A model generated the notes under the pieces. The model had not been told where the DNA came from. It worked only from the letters and a program-made list of their open reading frames with translations, and searched no databases. A stretch of 64,000 nt of DNA from Limnephilus marmoratus (lineage: Eukaryota; Arthropoda; Insecta; Trichoptera; Limnephilidae), in assembly GCA_917880885.1 (NCBI GenBank), contig OU862913.1:25801286-25865285 (forward strand). Direction: 5' to 3'. How positions within the stretch are numbered: position 1 is the stretch's first letter; the number at the start of each line of letters is the position of its first letter. Position numbers and translations under genes: made by a program. Shown piece after piece: positions 44,181 to 54,153 of the stretch.

Positions 44181-44700
44181 TGCAAAAACAACACCATTCC
44201 ATTTCGTTTTCACAATGAATGTTAACAATTCAAATTAATAACTTTAAAGATATGCTTTTGGAATCAGACATTGAAAACGCAAAACATGATAACTGTTATC
44301 GTATCTGTGAATATGGGTTAGTTTCGCAAAATACTCTCAAAGCGGGACAAATTAAATATAATTAAATATAGTTACCCACCTAGCTGGTACTATATAGTAT
44401 TCAGATGCCTCTAAGTCTAAGCAAATCTAATTTTAGATTGACTAAGGTTAAGTTGTTTCAAAAAATTAGACGGATTCATCAATTAACAGTCGATCAGAGT
44501 GTCTTTATTTATTTTTGTAATTTTATTTTTATTTGTAATTAATAGCTGCACCTTTCTAGCTTGTTTTAATTTACGTTAAAATTGTAGGCCTGCAGAGTGT
44601 AGGCCATTAATTTTTTTTTCAGTTTTTTATGGCTTTCACCCTTCAAGGGTTGATTATTATAATGTATCGTTATTTCTCATCGTAGCGTATTGATTTTTAT
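44181..44700. other. AT-rich spacer
   Basis: Nothing recognised except TGTAGGCCTGCAGAGTGTAGG at 44585, which recurs near 45037. Confidence 0.4.
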
Positions 44701-44704
44701 AAAA

Positions 44705-45005
44705 TTACTAGCAGACCTGGCCACACGTTGCAGTGGCTAACGAAACACAACGCCATTACCCAACCTTTATAAAAGCCACACCACCTGCTTGCCAGCTGCC
44801 CGCTGCCTGAATTGAATGTTTGAATTTCTCAGCTTTTCTCTACTATAATAAGCATGTATTATACATACAAACCTTCCTCTTGAATCACTGTATCCTGTAT
44901 CTATTGGTGAAAACTGCATGAAAATCTGTTGCGTAGTATAAAAGATCTATGCGCACATACGTTTTGAGCGACTTCATTTTATACTATGAAATGAAGTTCT
45001 TAATT
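44705..45005 (+). repeat. CTAGCTGACC-type dispersed repeat, diverged copy
   Basis: Starts TTACTAGCAGACCTGGCCACACG, contains TATTGGTGAAAACTGCATG and ends near TTTTGAGCGACTTC. It lies between two TGCAGAGTGTAGG blocks (44597, 45043), perhaps a duplicated target or an older repeat. Confidence 0.5.
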
Positions 45006-45076
45006 TCAAATTTATATTAATTGAAAAGCTTAATTTGTAGGTCTGCAGAGTGTAGGTCATTAATCCTTTTTTTTAA

Positions 45077-45875
45077 ATTTTTTATAAGTCAATGAAGCAT
45101 GCATGTAGATTTGTATTCACATCTCTACATCTTTGGATAAGTACTTGAATACTAAATAACGCTTCCCGAGTACCCAACCCATTTCGAAAGCCAAATTGTG
45201 TGACACCTATCTTTTCTTCCACTTTGCGATATATGCGTCCATGTATAATTCGCAAAAATATCTTTAATAAGTTGCTCATTAAACTAATTGTCCGGTGGTC
45301 ACTACATTTTCTTGCTTTTGCTTTCTTTGGGAGAGTAACAAAAGTGGATCGAAGCCAATCTAGTGGGATAATTCCTGTATTATATATTGAGTTAAAGTGA
45401 CTCGTCAATACTAGGATCCCTTTATTTCCTATAAGTTTAAGGATTTCAGCCTGTATTCCATCTGGGCCCGCTGCTTTCCCAGTTTTAGAGAGACGAATTG
45501 CGTGTTCTACCTCATTTGTTGAGATTGGTGGGCCTGTTGTTATATTTCCCATATCATATTCTGCACTTCTATTATCATTGAAGAGTTCTGAGATGTAGTC
45601 TTTCCATCTTTTTAGTTTTTCGGTAATATCGGTTAGAAGTTTTCCATCTCGGTCCTCCAGTTGCCCTATGTCGGTTTTACGATTTATTCCAGTCAATTCT
45701 TTGATTTTCTTGTGTACTTGGAAAATTTCATGTTTATCATTGTGGGTTTCAATTATAGCACACTGTTGAATATGCCAATCAGCTTTTGCTTGCCTAATTT
45801 TACTTCGAATTTCTGTTTGATTTGATTCTTTTGTATTCTTCCATGTTTCGATTTTTGTATTTTCTTCTTACTTCC
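45077..45875 (-). pseudogene. RTE-like LINE fragment: linker and RT N-terminal half
   Basis: Minus strand from about 45870: KNTKESNQTEIRSK, then LEDRDGKLLTDITEK, LKRWKDYISELFND, KAAGPDGIQAEILKL, FVTLPKKAKARKCSDHR, QFGFRNGLGTREALF and ACFIDL, ending abruptly at 45082 just before the catalytic core. The 204-codon frame is open. The motif set is that of RTE/BovB-type RTs (DGxLLTD...RWxxYFxxL). 3' truncated, so not active. Confidence 0.82.
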
Positions 45876-47010
45876 ATGATGTTTAGTTTTGTGAGTTACT
45901 GAAGCAAATGTGTGAAAACCTTCTTCAAAATTTAACTTCTGCTCTGGTTGGGGAGTCTGTCTATTGTTTGGTATAATATTACAAGCAAGATTAGAGCCTA
46001 CATTTGCAAAATAATCGTTAAAAATATTATCACAAAGTTTTGGATTTTTTCGGTGTCGGTGTTGATTCCTTAATGTGTAATTTCATTTGGTAATTTTTGT
46101 TTTGTGCTTTTGTTGGTTATTGTATTGATGATTTTCCAGAACTCTTTGCTGTCTTGACCAGCATTTTTTTTATTTTATCACGAAAATATTTTTCTTTTGT
46201 CAGTCTAATTAAAAGCACAAGTTTGTTTTGGTATTTCTTGTAGAAAGTGGAGATATTTTCATCATTTGGGAATTTTTTACATTAGTGGTAGTATTTTTCT
46301 TTATTTCTGATTGAAATCACTAGTCCATGGGTTATCCATGGCTTTATTAATCTGTGCTTAGATTTTGGTTTGGAAACAATTATTTGTGTGGATAGGTTTA
46401 TGTGGTTTTGGAAAACTGTTTCGAAATTCTCAGCACAGGTATTTGGGTTTTCCGATTCAAATATTGATGCCCAGGTTTCTGTTTTAAGATTTGTTCTTAA
46501 AATTTCCATATTTAAATGTTTTTTTTTCATATTTTTTTTTGTTAGTTTTGTTAGAGTTGGTACTTTTTTTATCAATGTTGGTAACAAATATTCAGGTGTA
46601 GTGATCGGTTGTGCTGGTTTTCCATAATATTGACATGTTTTTTTCATTGTTATTTGAGTTGCACCATATGTGATCGATGCAGGAAGGAATTTGTCCACTG
46701 ACATTCCGTGTTGGATTATTTATAAATGATTTATAGTTTCGTGTCATTACATTTATATAATCTTCCTTCGTTTTATCTTTTACCTCTTTCAAAATGTTCT
46801 GGTTAAAATCGCCTGTGACAATGTTACAAGTACCTTTTAGTTGTAGCAATAATTGTTCCAATTCTATAATGAAACTGTTTGGATTTGATCCGTGTGTGCG
46901 GTAGATAGCTATGATATTGTATATAACTTCATTTACTTTTAAGTTCAGTTTTAGACAGTTTGCTAGCTTCATGCTGATTTCAGTGATTGTGACGTTATTG
47001 TGTTTATTTA
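45876..47010 (-). pseudogene. CR1/Jockey-like LINE fragment: endonuclease and linker
   Basis: Minus strand order: IIAIYRTHGSNPNSF, IVTGDFNQNIL, PSCIDHIWCN, TTDHYT (46972-46592), then KPWITHGLVISIRNK (near 46310) and FANVGSNLACNII (near 46000). These are AP-endonuclease motifs followed by the linker that precedes RT. One frame break near 46690. It abuts the RTE fragment at about 45875, two families joined head to tail. Confidence 0.78.
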
Positions 47011-47224
47011 TGATGAAAACAGCAATACCACAGTTCTTATTAATATGCGTTGTGGACGAATAATATGTATAGTCAGTACAGTACAGTACAGTGCGGCAGC
47101 ATTATTTATATTTAAGTGTGCTTCTGTTAAAACAATTATGTCCGGTAATACTTCGAGAAAGTTTCAGGTTAATATTATTCCTTGTATCTATATTACGTAC
47201 TTTCAAAAATTATCGTCACGGCTA

Positions 47225-47420
47225 GTAGTATTGTAAGGGTCTACGGAGACGTCACGGTGCAGTATGTGAGAGAGATGCAAGAAAATTATGACTCTTTTCC
47301 TTCGGAGGGAACAGACCTACGTACATTGTGTATTTAATTTTTTGAAAGAGCTGCAGCATTATTGTGATAAGGAACGTGTGTTTATTGCCCTTTTTACTCC
47401 GTCACGGTAATCATAAAATC
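47225..47420 (-). repeat. Dispersed repeat A, uninterrupted copy upstream of the NACHT gene
   Basis: Reverse complement of 2320-2385 plus 2895-3050 (GGGTCTACGGAGACGTCAC, GTGAGAGAGATGCAAG, AGAGCTGCAGCATTATTGTG, GTTTATTGCCCTTT). It ends about 310 bp before the gene's ATG, so it may contribute promoter or 5' UTR sequence. Confidence 0.65.
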
Positions 47421-47731
47421 GCTCATTGTGTTAATTGTCTTCACAGAACTGCTTTTACTATTTAATAGCGCATTGGACCATTGTTGTCTGTTTTATCAAC
47501 GTTTTACCAGGAGCTCGATAAGCGACCGAGATGCAACAGCCAACAGCCAATGTCAGCCGTCTTCGTACAATTCTCCAAAAGCCACACTTGGAGCGGGCGG
47601 GCATATTTCACATGCCGTCTCTCTAATATCCACACTCTCAGATCAAACTTCTAATTAGCACTAATACTTTGTTCAAATAATACAAAAACGTGTTAAAAGT
47701 ATCTTGAAAACCTTTGTCTCCTGGGGGTGTG
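47421..47731 (+). promoter_or_regulatory. Upstream region of the lipase-NACHT-ankyrin gene
   Basis: No confident TATA box or initiator. A 76-codon ORF (47428-47658) has no family match and may be 5' UTR. An in-frame TGA at 47705 fixes the ATG at 47732 as the first usable start. Confidence 0.3.
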
Positions 47732-50700
47732 ATGACAGATCATTCTGAATTGTCATTAATTAGTGATTTTACTGATGTTTCAGGTGTCTACTCATCCCCA
47801 CTCTTCCCAACCTCTGATAGGAGAGCTCACCGGAAGAAGAAGCTTTTTAAGATGATTAAGATTACAGAATTAACTTACAGTAAGAACGATTTCAAGGATA
47901 TCCTAAGAACTGTCACTCCCATTCAATATGACATCAAAACGATGGATTTGGATCCCTTTCCAAGTACAGCAGACTTGGCGATCTTTGCAAAAAAGACATA
48001 TTCAAATAAAGATGATGAACTCCGCAGCGGCTTGCCAGAAGGTTGGAAGCTGTTGACCACTGTGGATGGGAGTAGAGGATACTTCGGCTGCGTGTATTTC
48101 AACCCCTCGAAGCAGCAAATAGTCCTCGCTCACCGTGGAACATCAGGTCTAAAAGCGCTGCACGTGGATAGAAAAGGAGTTTGGAGAAACAAGAACACGT
48201 ATTACATGTTTTCGGCCATCACCTTGGGAGATGATATTAAGCGTGCAATCCTCGACCTGAACAAGCAGGACGGTGTTCGTTTCACGCTGTCCATCACGGG
48301 ACATTCTCTAGGCGGGTGGATATCGCAGGTCACTGCTATAACGCTGAAGCACTTGAAGAGGCGGGACAATGGGTTTGTTCGAGTTTCTAACATCGACGAA
48401 GGCATCCATGCGCACACGGTCGTATTTGACAGCCCAGGGGTGGAAGACATGGCTATAAAAATTCAGCGAGATTATGGAAGGTACGATTCCCCGTATTATG
48501 TATTTCGTAGTTTGGACATTTCCAACTTTTCCATGGCAGTCAACCTAGTGAATGCCACTGGATTTCATATTGGTGCTATGTACCAGATTTCATCCAACCT
48601 AGTTTGTACGTCTGGTTATAAGCATTTTTTATCTAACGTGACCACCCATAGCATGAAAAACTTTACCGAAGCCTTTGAAGTGGGCAGCGTGAAACTGTTC
48701 CAAGTTAAAGACTGGCCACAAGGATGGGGGGAACGCAAACAGATGCACAAATTGGAGAAGACCCAGGGGACTTATTACCCAGAGACTAAAGGAGAGTCGT
48801 CTGTTCGTTACAACATAGGAGAAGAAGACCCGGGAACGACCGTTGGGTTGCACCATTTCTCCGAAGTAGAGTTGGATTTTGTGAACCTAATAAGAATGGT
48901 GAGACAACACGAAATCCCAGGGAGCAAAATAGAAACCTTTTTTGGTGATGAATTCCAAGATTTGTTTCCCAACTTTACCATCAATAGAACAGAAAAAACT
49001 GTCACCTTGGATAGTAAGTCAAATTTAAAGAAGTTCATTAATAACATCAAGAATTCGCTGCGATGGTTTTCTGGCAAGCTGCAGGATGTGATGGAGGAGC
49101 AGAAAAAACTCACAATACCGTGGTTCCTGTTGGACATGTACAGCCAAGAGTATGTGACCTCCATACCAAACCTGCCGGACTGTGAGGACCCCCTCGGGCT
49201 GTGTGAGTTCACCAACAACACGGACGCCCGCGTACTGTATGTTCAGGCAGCCGACTGTAGCCTGGAGATGGCCAGGATCTACAGCATTCTTTGCAACGCT
49301 TACCCAGAGATAGAGTGCATATTTTTGAATGTGGAAAGCTTGCTGAAGCTGAACAAATATCTTACAACTGAAGGTTTGCCTTTGAACAATAATTGTAATT
49401 TGTTTGTTTTTAATATTGGCTCTACCACTGAAATAGCACTGGTTCAAGAAGTCTTAAAAAATGTATTTTCTAAATTTAACGAGTATAGTAAAAAGAAAGC
49501 CGTGATCGTTTCCCAGAAAAATTCAGTCTTGTTTAATTTTGTTAAATCTTTTGAGCTAGAGTTGGCCATCCGTTGCTGGCCTCCTTCGGCGCAAGAGTGC
49601 TTAGAATTCACATTCAATGATCTGAAAGATACGTCTAGACGGGAGCTACTCTCTAAAGACTTTATATTTCTCGGTGAACAGCCAATGAGTTTGAATGCAT
49701 TACTGGGAGAAAATTGCCAGTCTTCAGTCTCTTTAGATGATGTGTTGAAACCTTTGTTAAAAGACGTGTTAACGGACGTAAATTTTAATTTAAATATTCA
49801 TTACAATCTGCTGAAGTTTGATCAATTAGATGTGATGTTTTCAAAAATAAATAGGGAGGTTAATATGTCTAGTTTGACCAAACTACTTGAGGAGACATGT
49901 TCTCTGGTTGCGAGCAGCGACGTCCGGCAACTGCTGGAGCCTCTGCTGCAGGAAGTGGCGGGAGCGGCAGAAAAGGTGCTTTACATCTCTGGAAGTAGCG
50001 AGGAAGACTTTCACCAAGCATGTCTAGAAAACTCATTCATTCACGTTGCTTACTTGTTGACTGCGACAGACGGTCACTTTTATTTAAAAGAAGTATACAA
50101 CCGTTCATTTTATTTGCCCAGACAATTCCGCCACAAATCACTTGTCGATCTTAAGAAACTTGCACAAAAAAAAAATGACGACGATCTGTTTGTATTTGTG
50201 GGTGTTACCGACAAAGCAACACTAATGCGCTATTTAAATGCTTCTCCTGAGGTTGAAGAGTTATTTTCTACCAACTTAAAGTGTAAAAGTTTTCAAGATT
50301 CGACTATGGCAGAGAATGCAGAAGGAATAAATCGATATGTTAATAAACACACTATAGAGGTAGTGAAGGAAGGAGAGGGCTACCTGTTGGTGTGGCGAGA
50401 CTCGCAGGGGGCACTCGATAGCTTGCTCCCGTGTCTGAGTAGCCGGCTGCTAAGTGAGGAAGAGCTGTGTGCCTGCAAAACCGTTATCATATCAGCTCTG
50501 CCAGGAATGGGTAAATCGACCACCCTCACCAGCCTGTCCCGTCACATGGTCAACTCCTGGGTATTGAGGATCAATCTGAGAGACCGCCCAGCAGACATCA
50601 AGAACTTGCCGGCGCAGATGAGCGTAGAATCGGTGGCACACTTTCTGGCAGACGCCGGTAGTGAACCAGCCACCCTTAGCTTATTGCGGTTCTGCCTGCA

Positions 50701-53548
50701 GAGCCGAAATTCCCGGCAGATTCATGTCTTACTGGACGGGTTTGATGAGATAAGAGACAAGGAAGCTGTTGAGAAGATACTCAAACTATGCCACTTTCTA
50801 AAAAATGAGACTTCTGCCAAGATCATAGTGACCACGCGGGACAGCCACAAAAATGTTTTGGAAAACCGACTTTCTACCGTCACTACTATATTTAAAGAAA
50901 TTACCAAAGAAATCCAATTGAGCTTCCTCGTGAACTACTGGCATTCTCACGCAGTGCTGGGGCAAAAAGAGGAGAGGCTGTGGCTGTTTGCCCAGCACCT
51001 GTATAAAGCCGCCCACGAGAAGTTAGGCAGAGACATCATCGGGCTGATTGGAATTCCTCTGCATACGAGGATGTTAGCGGAAGCTTTTCTCCTACAAGCC
51101 GAGGAGTTCATCGATAATGCAGAACCTCACCCGGACATCATTGGAATCAATAATATCTACAGTTTATACAACAAATTTATCGGTGTGAAACGTGACATTT
51201 ACCTTAAAGAAAAGATTTCATTTTCTTCTTTTGACAGCAATTCGTCATGTGAAATGTTAATAGTTAATCATTATGTCCTGGCATTTGAAATCCTCGATCC
51301 GGAGTTCCAAAAAAAATATATGGTAAAGGGTGGAATAAATCGTGATGAAATGAACAGATTTGGACTGACTCAATGGAACCGTGAAACCCACTGTGACTTC
51401 ATCCACCGCACCTTTGCCGAATTCTTCTGTTCCCAACTCCTCGTTCTCTGGCTGAGACGAGAAAACTTCAGCTACAAGTTTCTACCCATCGAAGAATGGT
51501 TCCTGGGCAATCTGCTGATCAACAAAGACTTCAAGGTCGTGAGGAAGTTTATGGACGAACATCTAGCAGAAGTAACATTGGCGGAAGAGTCTAAACAATT
51601 ATTGTACGATAACATGAGCAAGTGTTGGTCTAAGGATGCTGCAGCATTCTGTGATGAGAATGGTGAAACAGCGTTGCATGTGGCTATTCAGGAAGGAAAT
51701 ACAAATATAATTGACTTGTTACTCGGTGGCTTGGTGAGGGAACGAACCCAGGAGCCTTTTGAATCGTTTTTGCTCGCTCGGGACTATGACGGGAAAACGG
51801 CCCTGAAAACTGGTTTAAAAATTCTGTTTCCTAAAAATCGTAAATTTGTTTTTGTGAGCAATTTACTTATTGAAAAAGGGATAAAGCAAATGCTAAACAT
51901 AACCCAATTTTCTTATGAACTGAAATATAAGCTTCTTTTATACACGGTATTTGAAGATAACATGCTTTCAGTCTGCTCTAAATTTCTGCTCACATGCGCA
52001 CTCAATGAAAAAGACCAGGAAGATATTCAGAAGGCTCTACACCGCATTGAAGTTCTTCAAAGTGATGTCCTTTCTAAAGTTCCACTTGATTGGCACAGAG
52101 AACAAGCAATACCAAAACTCATAAAAAATTTCATTTTAAACGAGCAGAACGACATAGCAGAGCGCAAGTTCTTAACGCTTGCTCGAATACATTATAAAAC
52201 AGCTATAAACATAGAGTCTAGTGCGGGCAATTACGAGCTGGTAAAACAGTTCATTCAAATAAACCAAGACGTTGTGAACTCGCGAGACGACTCCAAGATG
52301 ACCCCATTGTACTGTGCGACGGAGGGAGGCCATATTGAATTGGTAAAATTCCTGCTTCAACAAAGAGACAGGTTAAATGACCATAATTCGAATGGGCAGA
52401 CCCCCCTTTCTTGTGCGGCGGAGAATGGGAAGCAGGACATTGTTAAATATCTCCTCAAACATGGAGCAGACTCCAAGCTTTCGGATGTCTACGGCAAGAC
52501 TCCCCTGCACTACGCCATAGAGGGAGGACATGTGGCAATAGTAAAATATCTTATATCTGAAGGAAAAGTAGATATCAATTGTTTGGATATTAAAGGTAGG
52601 ACTCCCCTGATCTACGCTATAGAGGGAAGCCATGTGAAAATAGTACAATATCTTATCTCTGAAGTAAAAGTAGATATCAACTGTGTGGATAATGAAGGTG
52701 TGACTCCTCTGATCTTCGCCTTAGTGGGTGGTAAATGGCGATTAGCAGAATATCTACTTGATTCTGGAGCAGACCCAAACATTTCAGATTGCAATGACAA
52801 GACTTCCCTGATGTATGCTGTGGAAAGAATGGCGAACTCCGGCTGGTTCCAAAAACCCTCAAGGCTAGATATAGTGAAAAGACTAATCTCTTTTAGTAAA
52901 GATATCACCATGGATATTAACAAGTCAGATCGTCATGGAATGACTCCCCTGTACTACGCTATAGAGGGAGGAGATGAGGAAATAGTAAAATATCTTACCT
53001 CTGAAGTAAAAGTAGATATCAACTTTTTGGATAATAAAGGTTGTACTCCTCTGATCTACGCCTTAATGGGTAGGAAATGGCGATTAGCAGAATATCTACT
53101 TGATTCTGGAGCAGACCCAAACATTTCAGATTGCAATGACAAGACTTCCCTGATGTATGCTGTGGAAAGAATGGCGAAATCCGGCTGGTTCCAAAAACCC
53201 TCAAGGCTAGATATAGTGAAAAGACTAATCTCTTTAAGTAAAGATATCACTATTGATATTAACAAGTCGGATCGTCATGGAAAGACTCTGCTGCACTACG
53301 CCGTAGAAGCATTAACAAAATATCTTTCATATTGTAAACACACTCCGGGTATCTTTAACTTGATTTTCCCGCACTACTGCTCCATAAACAGTGACGAATG
53401 CAAAGTGGCAGAATATCTACTGAAAGCTGGAGCAGACCCAAACATTTTGGATCATGATGGTAAGACTCCCCTGGACAACGTCACAAATGAAGATATATTA
53501 AATTATCTAAAGAGCATCAAGACCCCAAGTGGTGACCCCATCACATAA
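47732..53548 (+). CDS. Lipase-NACHT-ankyrin protein (NLR-like STAND ATPase)
   Basis: 1938 aa in a single exon. Start: first ATG after an in-frame TGA at 47705. Residues about 60-310 form a class-3 lipase-like alpha/beta hydrolase: AHRGTS (133-138), GHSLGG with nucleophile S192, DSPG with D233 and a HSM motif with H306, a plausible Ser-Asp-His triad. Residues 330-900 are unrecognised. A NACHT/STAND domain follows: ALPGMGKST (922-930, Walker A), LLDGFDE (1000-1006, Walker B) and TTRDS (1034-1038), then the helical FIHRTFAEFFC (1223-1233) typical of NACHT proteins. One ankyrin-like unit starts near 1311 (GETALHVAIQEGN). The main array runs from about 1515 to 1930 with TPLxxAxExGH...IVKYLL units. 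By family logic ankyrins sense a ligand, NACHT oligomerises and the lipase acts as effector; this is inference. No signal peptide or membrane helix, so probably cytosolic. No introns, frameshifts or stops. The 5' half is more GC-rich than the surroundings. Confidence 0.9.
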   Translation: MTDHSELSLISDFTDVSGVYSSPLFPTSDRRAHRKKKLFKMIKITELTYSKNDFKDILRTVTPIQYDIKTMDLDPFPSTADLAIFAKKTYSNKDDELRSGLPEGWKLLTTVDGSRGYFGCVYFNPSKQQIVLAHRGTSGLKALHVDRKGVWRNKNTYYMFSAITLGDDIKRAILDLNKQDGVRFTLSITGHSLGGWISQVTAITLKHLKRRDNGFVRVSNIDEGIHAHTVVFDSPGVEDMAIKIQRDYGRYDSPYYVFRSLDISNFSMAVNLVNATGFHIGAMYQISSNLVCTSGYKHFLSNVTTHSMKNFTEAFEVGSVKLFQVKDWPQGWGERKQMHKLEKTQGTYYPETKGESSVRYNIGEEDPGTTVGLHHFSEVELDFVNLIRMVRQHEIPGSKIETFFGDEFQDLFPNFTINRTEKTVTLDSKSNLKKFINNIKNSLRWFSGKLQDVMEEQKKLTIPWFLLDMYSQEYVTSIPNLPDCEDPLGLCEFTNNTDARVLYVQAADCSLEMARIYSILCNAYPEIECIFLNVESLLKLNKYLTTEGLPLNNNCNLFVFNIGSTTEIALVQEVLKNVFSKFNEYSKKKAVIVSQKNSVLFNFVKSFELELAIRCWPPSAQECLEFTFNDLKDTSRRELLSKDFIFLGEQPMSLNALLGENCQSSVSLDDVLKPLLKDVLTDVNFNLNIHYNLLKFDQLDVMFSKINREVNMSSLTKLLEETCSLVASSDVRQLLEPLLQEVAGAAEKVLYISGSSEEDFHQACLENSFIHVAYLLTATDGHFYLKEVYNRSFYLPRQFRHKSLVDLKKLAQKKNDDDLFVFVGVTDKATLMRYLNASPEVEELFSTNLKCKSFQDSTMAENAEGINRYVNKHTIEVVKEGEGYLLVWRDSQGALDSLLPCLSSRLLSEEELCACKTVIISALPGMGKSTTLTSLSRHMVNSWVLRINLRDRPADIKNLPAQMSVESVAHFLADAGSEPATLSLLRFCLQSRNSRQIHVLLDGFDEIRDKEAVEKILKLCHFLKNETSAKIIVTTRDSHKNVLENRLSTVTTIFKEITKEIQLSFLVNYWHSHAVLGQKEERLWLFAQHLYKAAHEKLGRDIIGLIGIPLHTRMLAEAFLLQAEEFIDNAEPHPDIIGINNIYSLYNKFIGVKRDIYLKEKISFSSFDSNSSCEMLIVNHYVLAFEILDPEFQKKYMVKGGINRDEMNRFGLTQWNRETHCDFIHRTFAEFFCSQLLVLWLRRENFSYKFLPIEEWFLGNLLINKDFKVVRKFMDEHLAEVTLAEESKQLLYDNMSKCWSKDAAAFCDENGETALHVAIQEGNTNIIDLLLGGLVRERTQEPFESFLLARDYDGKTALKTGLKILFPKNRKFVFVSNLLIEKGIKQMLNITQFSYELKYKLLLYTVFEDNMLSVCSKFLLTCALNEKDQEDIQKALHRIEVLQSDVLSKVPLDWHREQAIPKLIKNFILNEQNDIAERKFLTLARIHYKTAINIESSAGNYELVKQFIQINQDVVNSRDDSKMTPLYCATEGGHIELVKFLLQQRDRLNDHNSNGQTPLSCAAENGKQDIVKYLLKHGADSKLSDVYGKTPLHYAIEGGHVAIVKYLISEGKVDINCLDIKGRTPLIYAIEGSHVKIVQYLISEVKVDINCVDNEGVTPLIFALVGGKWRLAEYLLDSGADPNISDCNDKTSLMYAVERMANSGWFQKPSRLDIVKRLISFSKDITMDINKSDRHGMTPLYYAIEGGDEEIVKYLTSEVKVDINFLDNKGCTPLIYALMGRKWRLAEYLLDSGADPNISDCNDKTSLMYAVERMAKSGWFQKPSRLDIVKRLISLSKDITIDINKSDRHGKTLLHYAVEALTKYLSYCKHTPGIFNLIFPHYCSINSDECKVAEYLLKAGADPNILDHDGKTPLDNVTNEDILNYLKSIKTPSGDPIT
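52638..53280 (+). repeat. In-frame 342-bp tandem duplication in the ankyrin region
   Basis: GACTTCCCTGATGTATGC at 52801 and 53143 mark two copies 342 bp (114 codons) apart. Nucleotide identity is very high through ERMAxSGWFQKPSRLDIVKR and flanking ankyrin units. Each copy contains about three ankyrin-like units including a longer one with the GWFQKP insertion. The copies look recent, or were kept alike by gene conversion. Confidence 0.9.
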
Positions 53549-53698
53549 AACCTCCCTACCGAGCTGATCTTTCTTCAGTTTTCTAATTCTACACCTCCCT
53601 ATATTCATATTATTACATTATACCATTCCACAAGTTTTCTTTACAAAACAGTGTTAAGTGGGTACACAACTACACATGCTTAGTAAGTACTTTATTTT

Positions 53699-53940
53699 TA
53701 TTTGGAATAAAAAAACTAGATTTATGATTTTGCTGTCCGATGATATATTTTTACTTTTAAAAAAAAAAAATCAATCACACGTCGCCACTGATCCCACTCC
53801 CGTACGTACTGTTTTCTGTGCTGCTACTCTCCTGACTACTCCGTTGCGACCGTGATGGAAAAATATTTTTAACATTTTAACAAAAAATATATCATCGGAC
53901 AGCAAATTAATATCTACATTTTTTATTCCAAATATGCTCA
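53699..53940. mobile_element. Hairpin MITE in the 3' flank of the NACHT gene
   Basis: GGAATAAAAAA...TTTGCTGTCCGATGATATATTTT on the left is inverted on the right (AAAATATATCATCGGACAGC...TTTTTTATTCC). Arms about 60-70 bp, loop about 100 bp. Target duplication not resolved. Confidence 0.7.
53706..53711 (+). terminator. Candidate polyadenylation signal
   Basis: AATAAA about 158 bp after the stop codon of the lipase-NACHT-ankyrin gene. It lies in the arm of a hairpin MITE, so usage is uncertain. Confidence 0.4.
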
Positions 53941-54153
53941 GGAATCACTGATTAAAATCCTTCATGTACATGCTGTTACATCCCATAGGTACATATTTTT
54001 TTTTCAAAATTCCAATTTACCACTCCTTAAAAGCCCGCGCAGACAGCTATGCGTTCAACATTCACCTAGCGTTCGTCCGGTTGCGTTCTACACACACACA
54101 GCACACGGTCAAATATTCTGCATTCCATTTTCCCAAAAAGCTTGTACGTGAAA

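Noticed and set aside
48202..53265. Many minus-strand ORFs under the lipase-NACHT-ankyrin gene
   Set aside because: All are antisense shadows of the long plus-strand frame.
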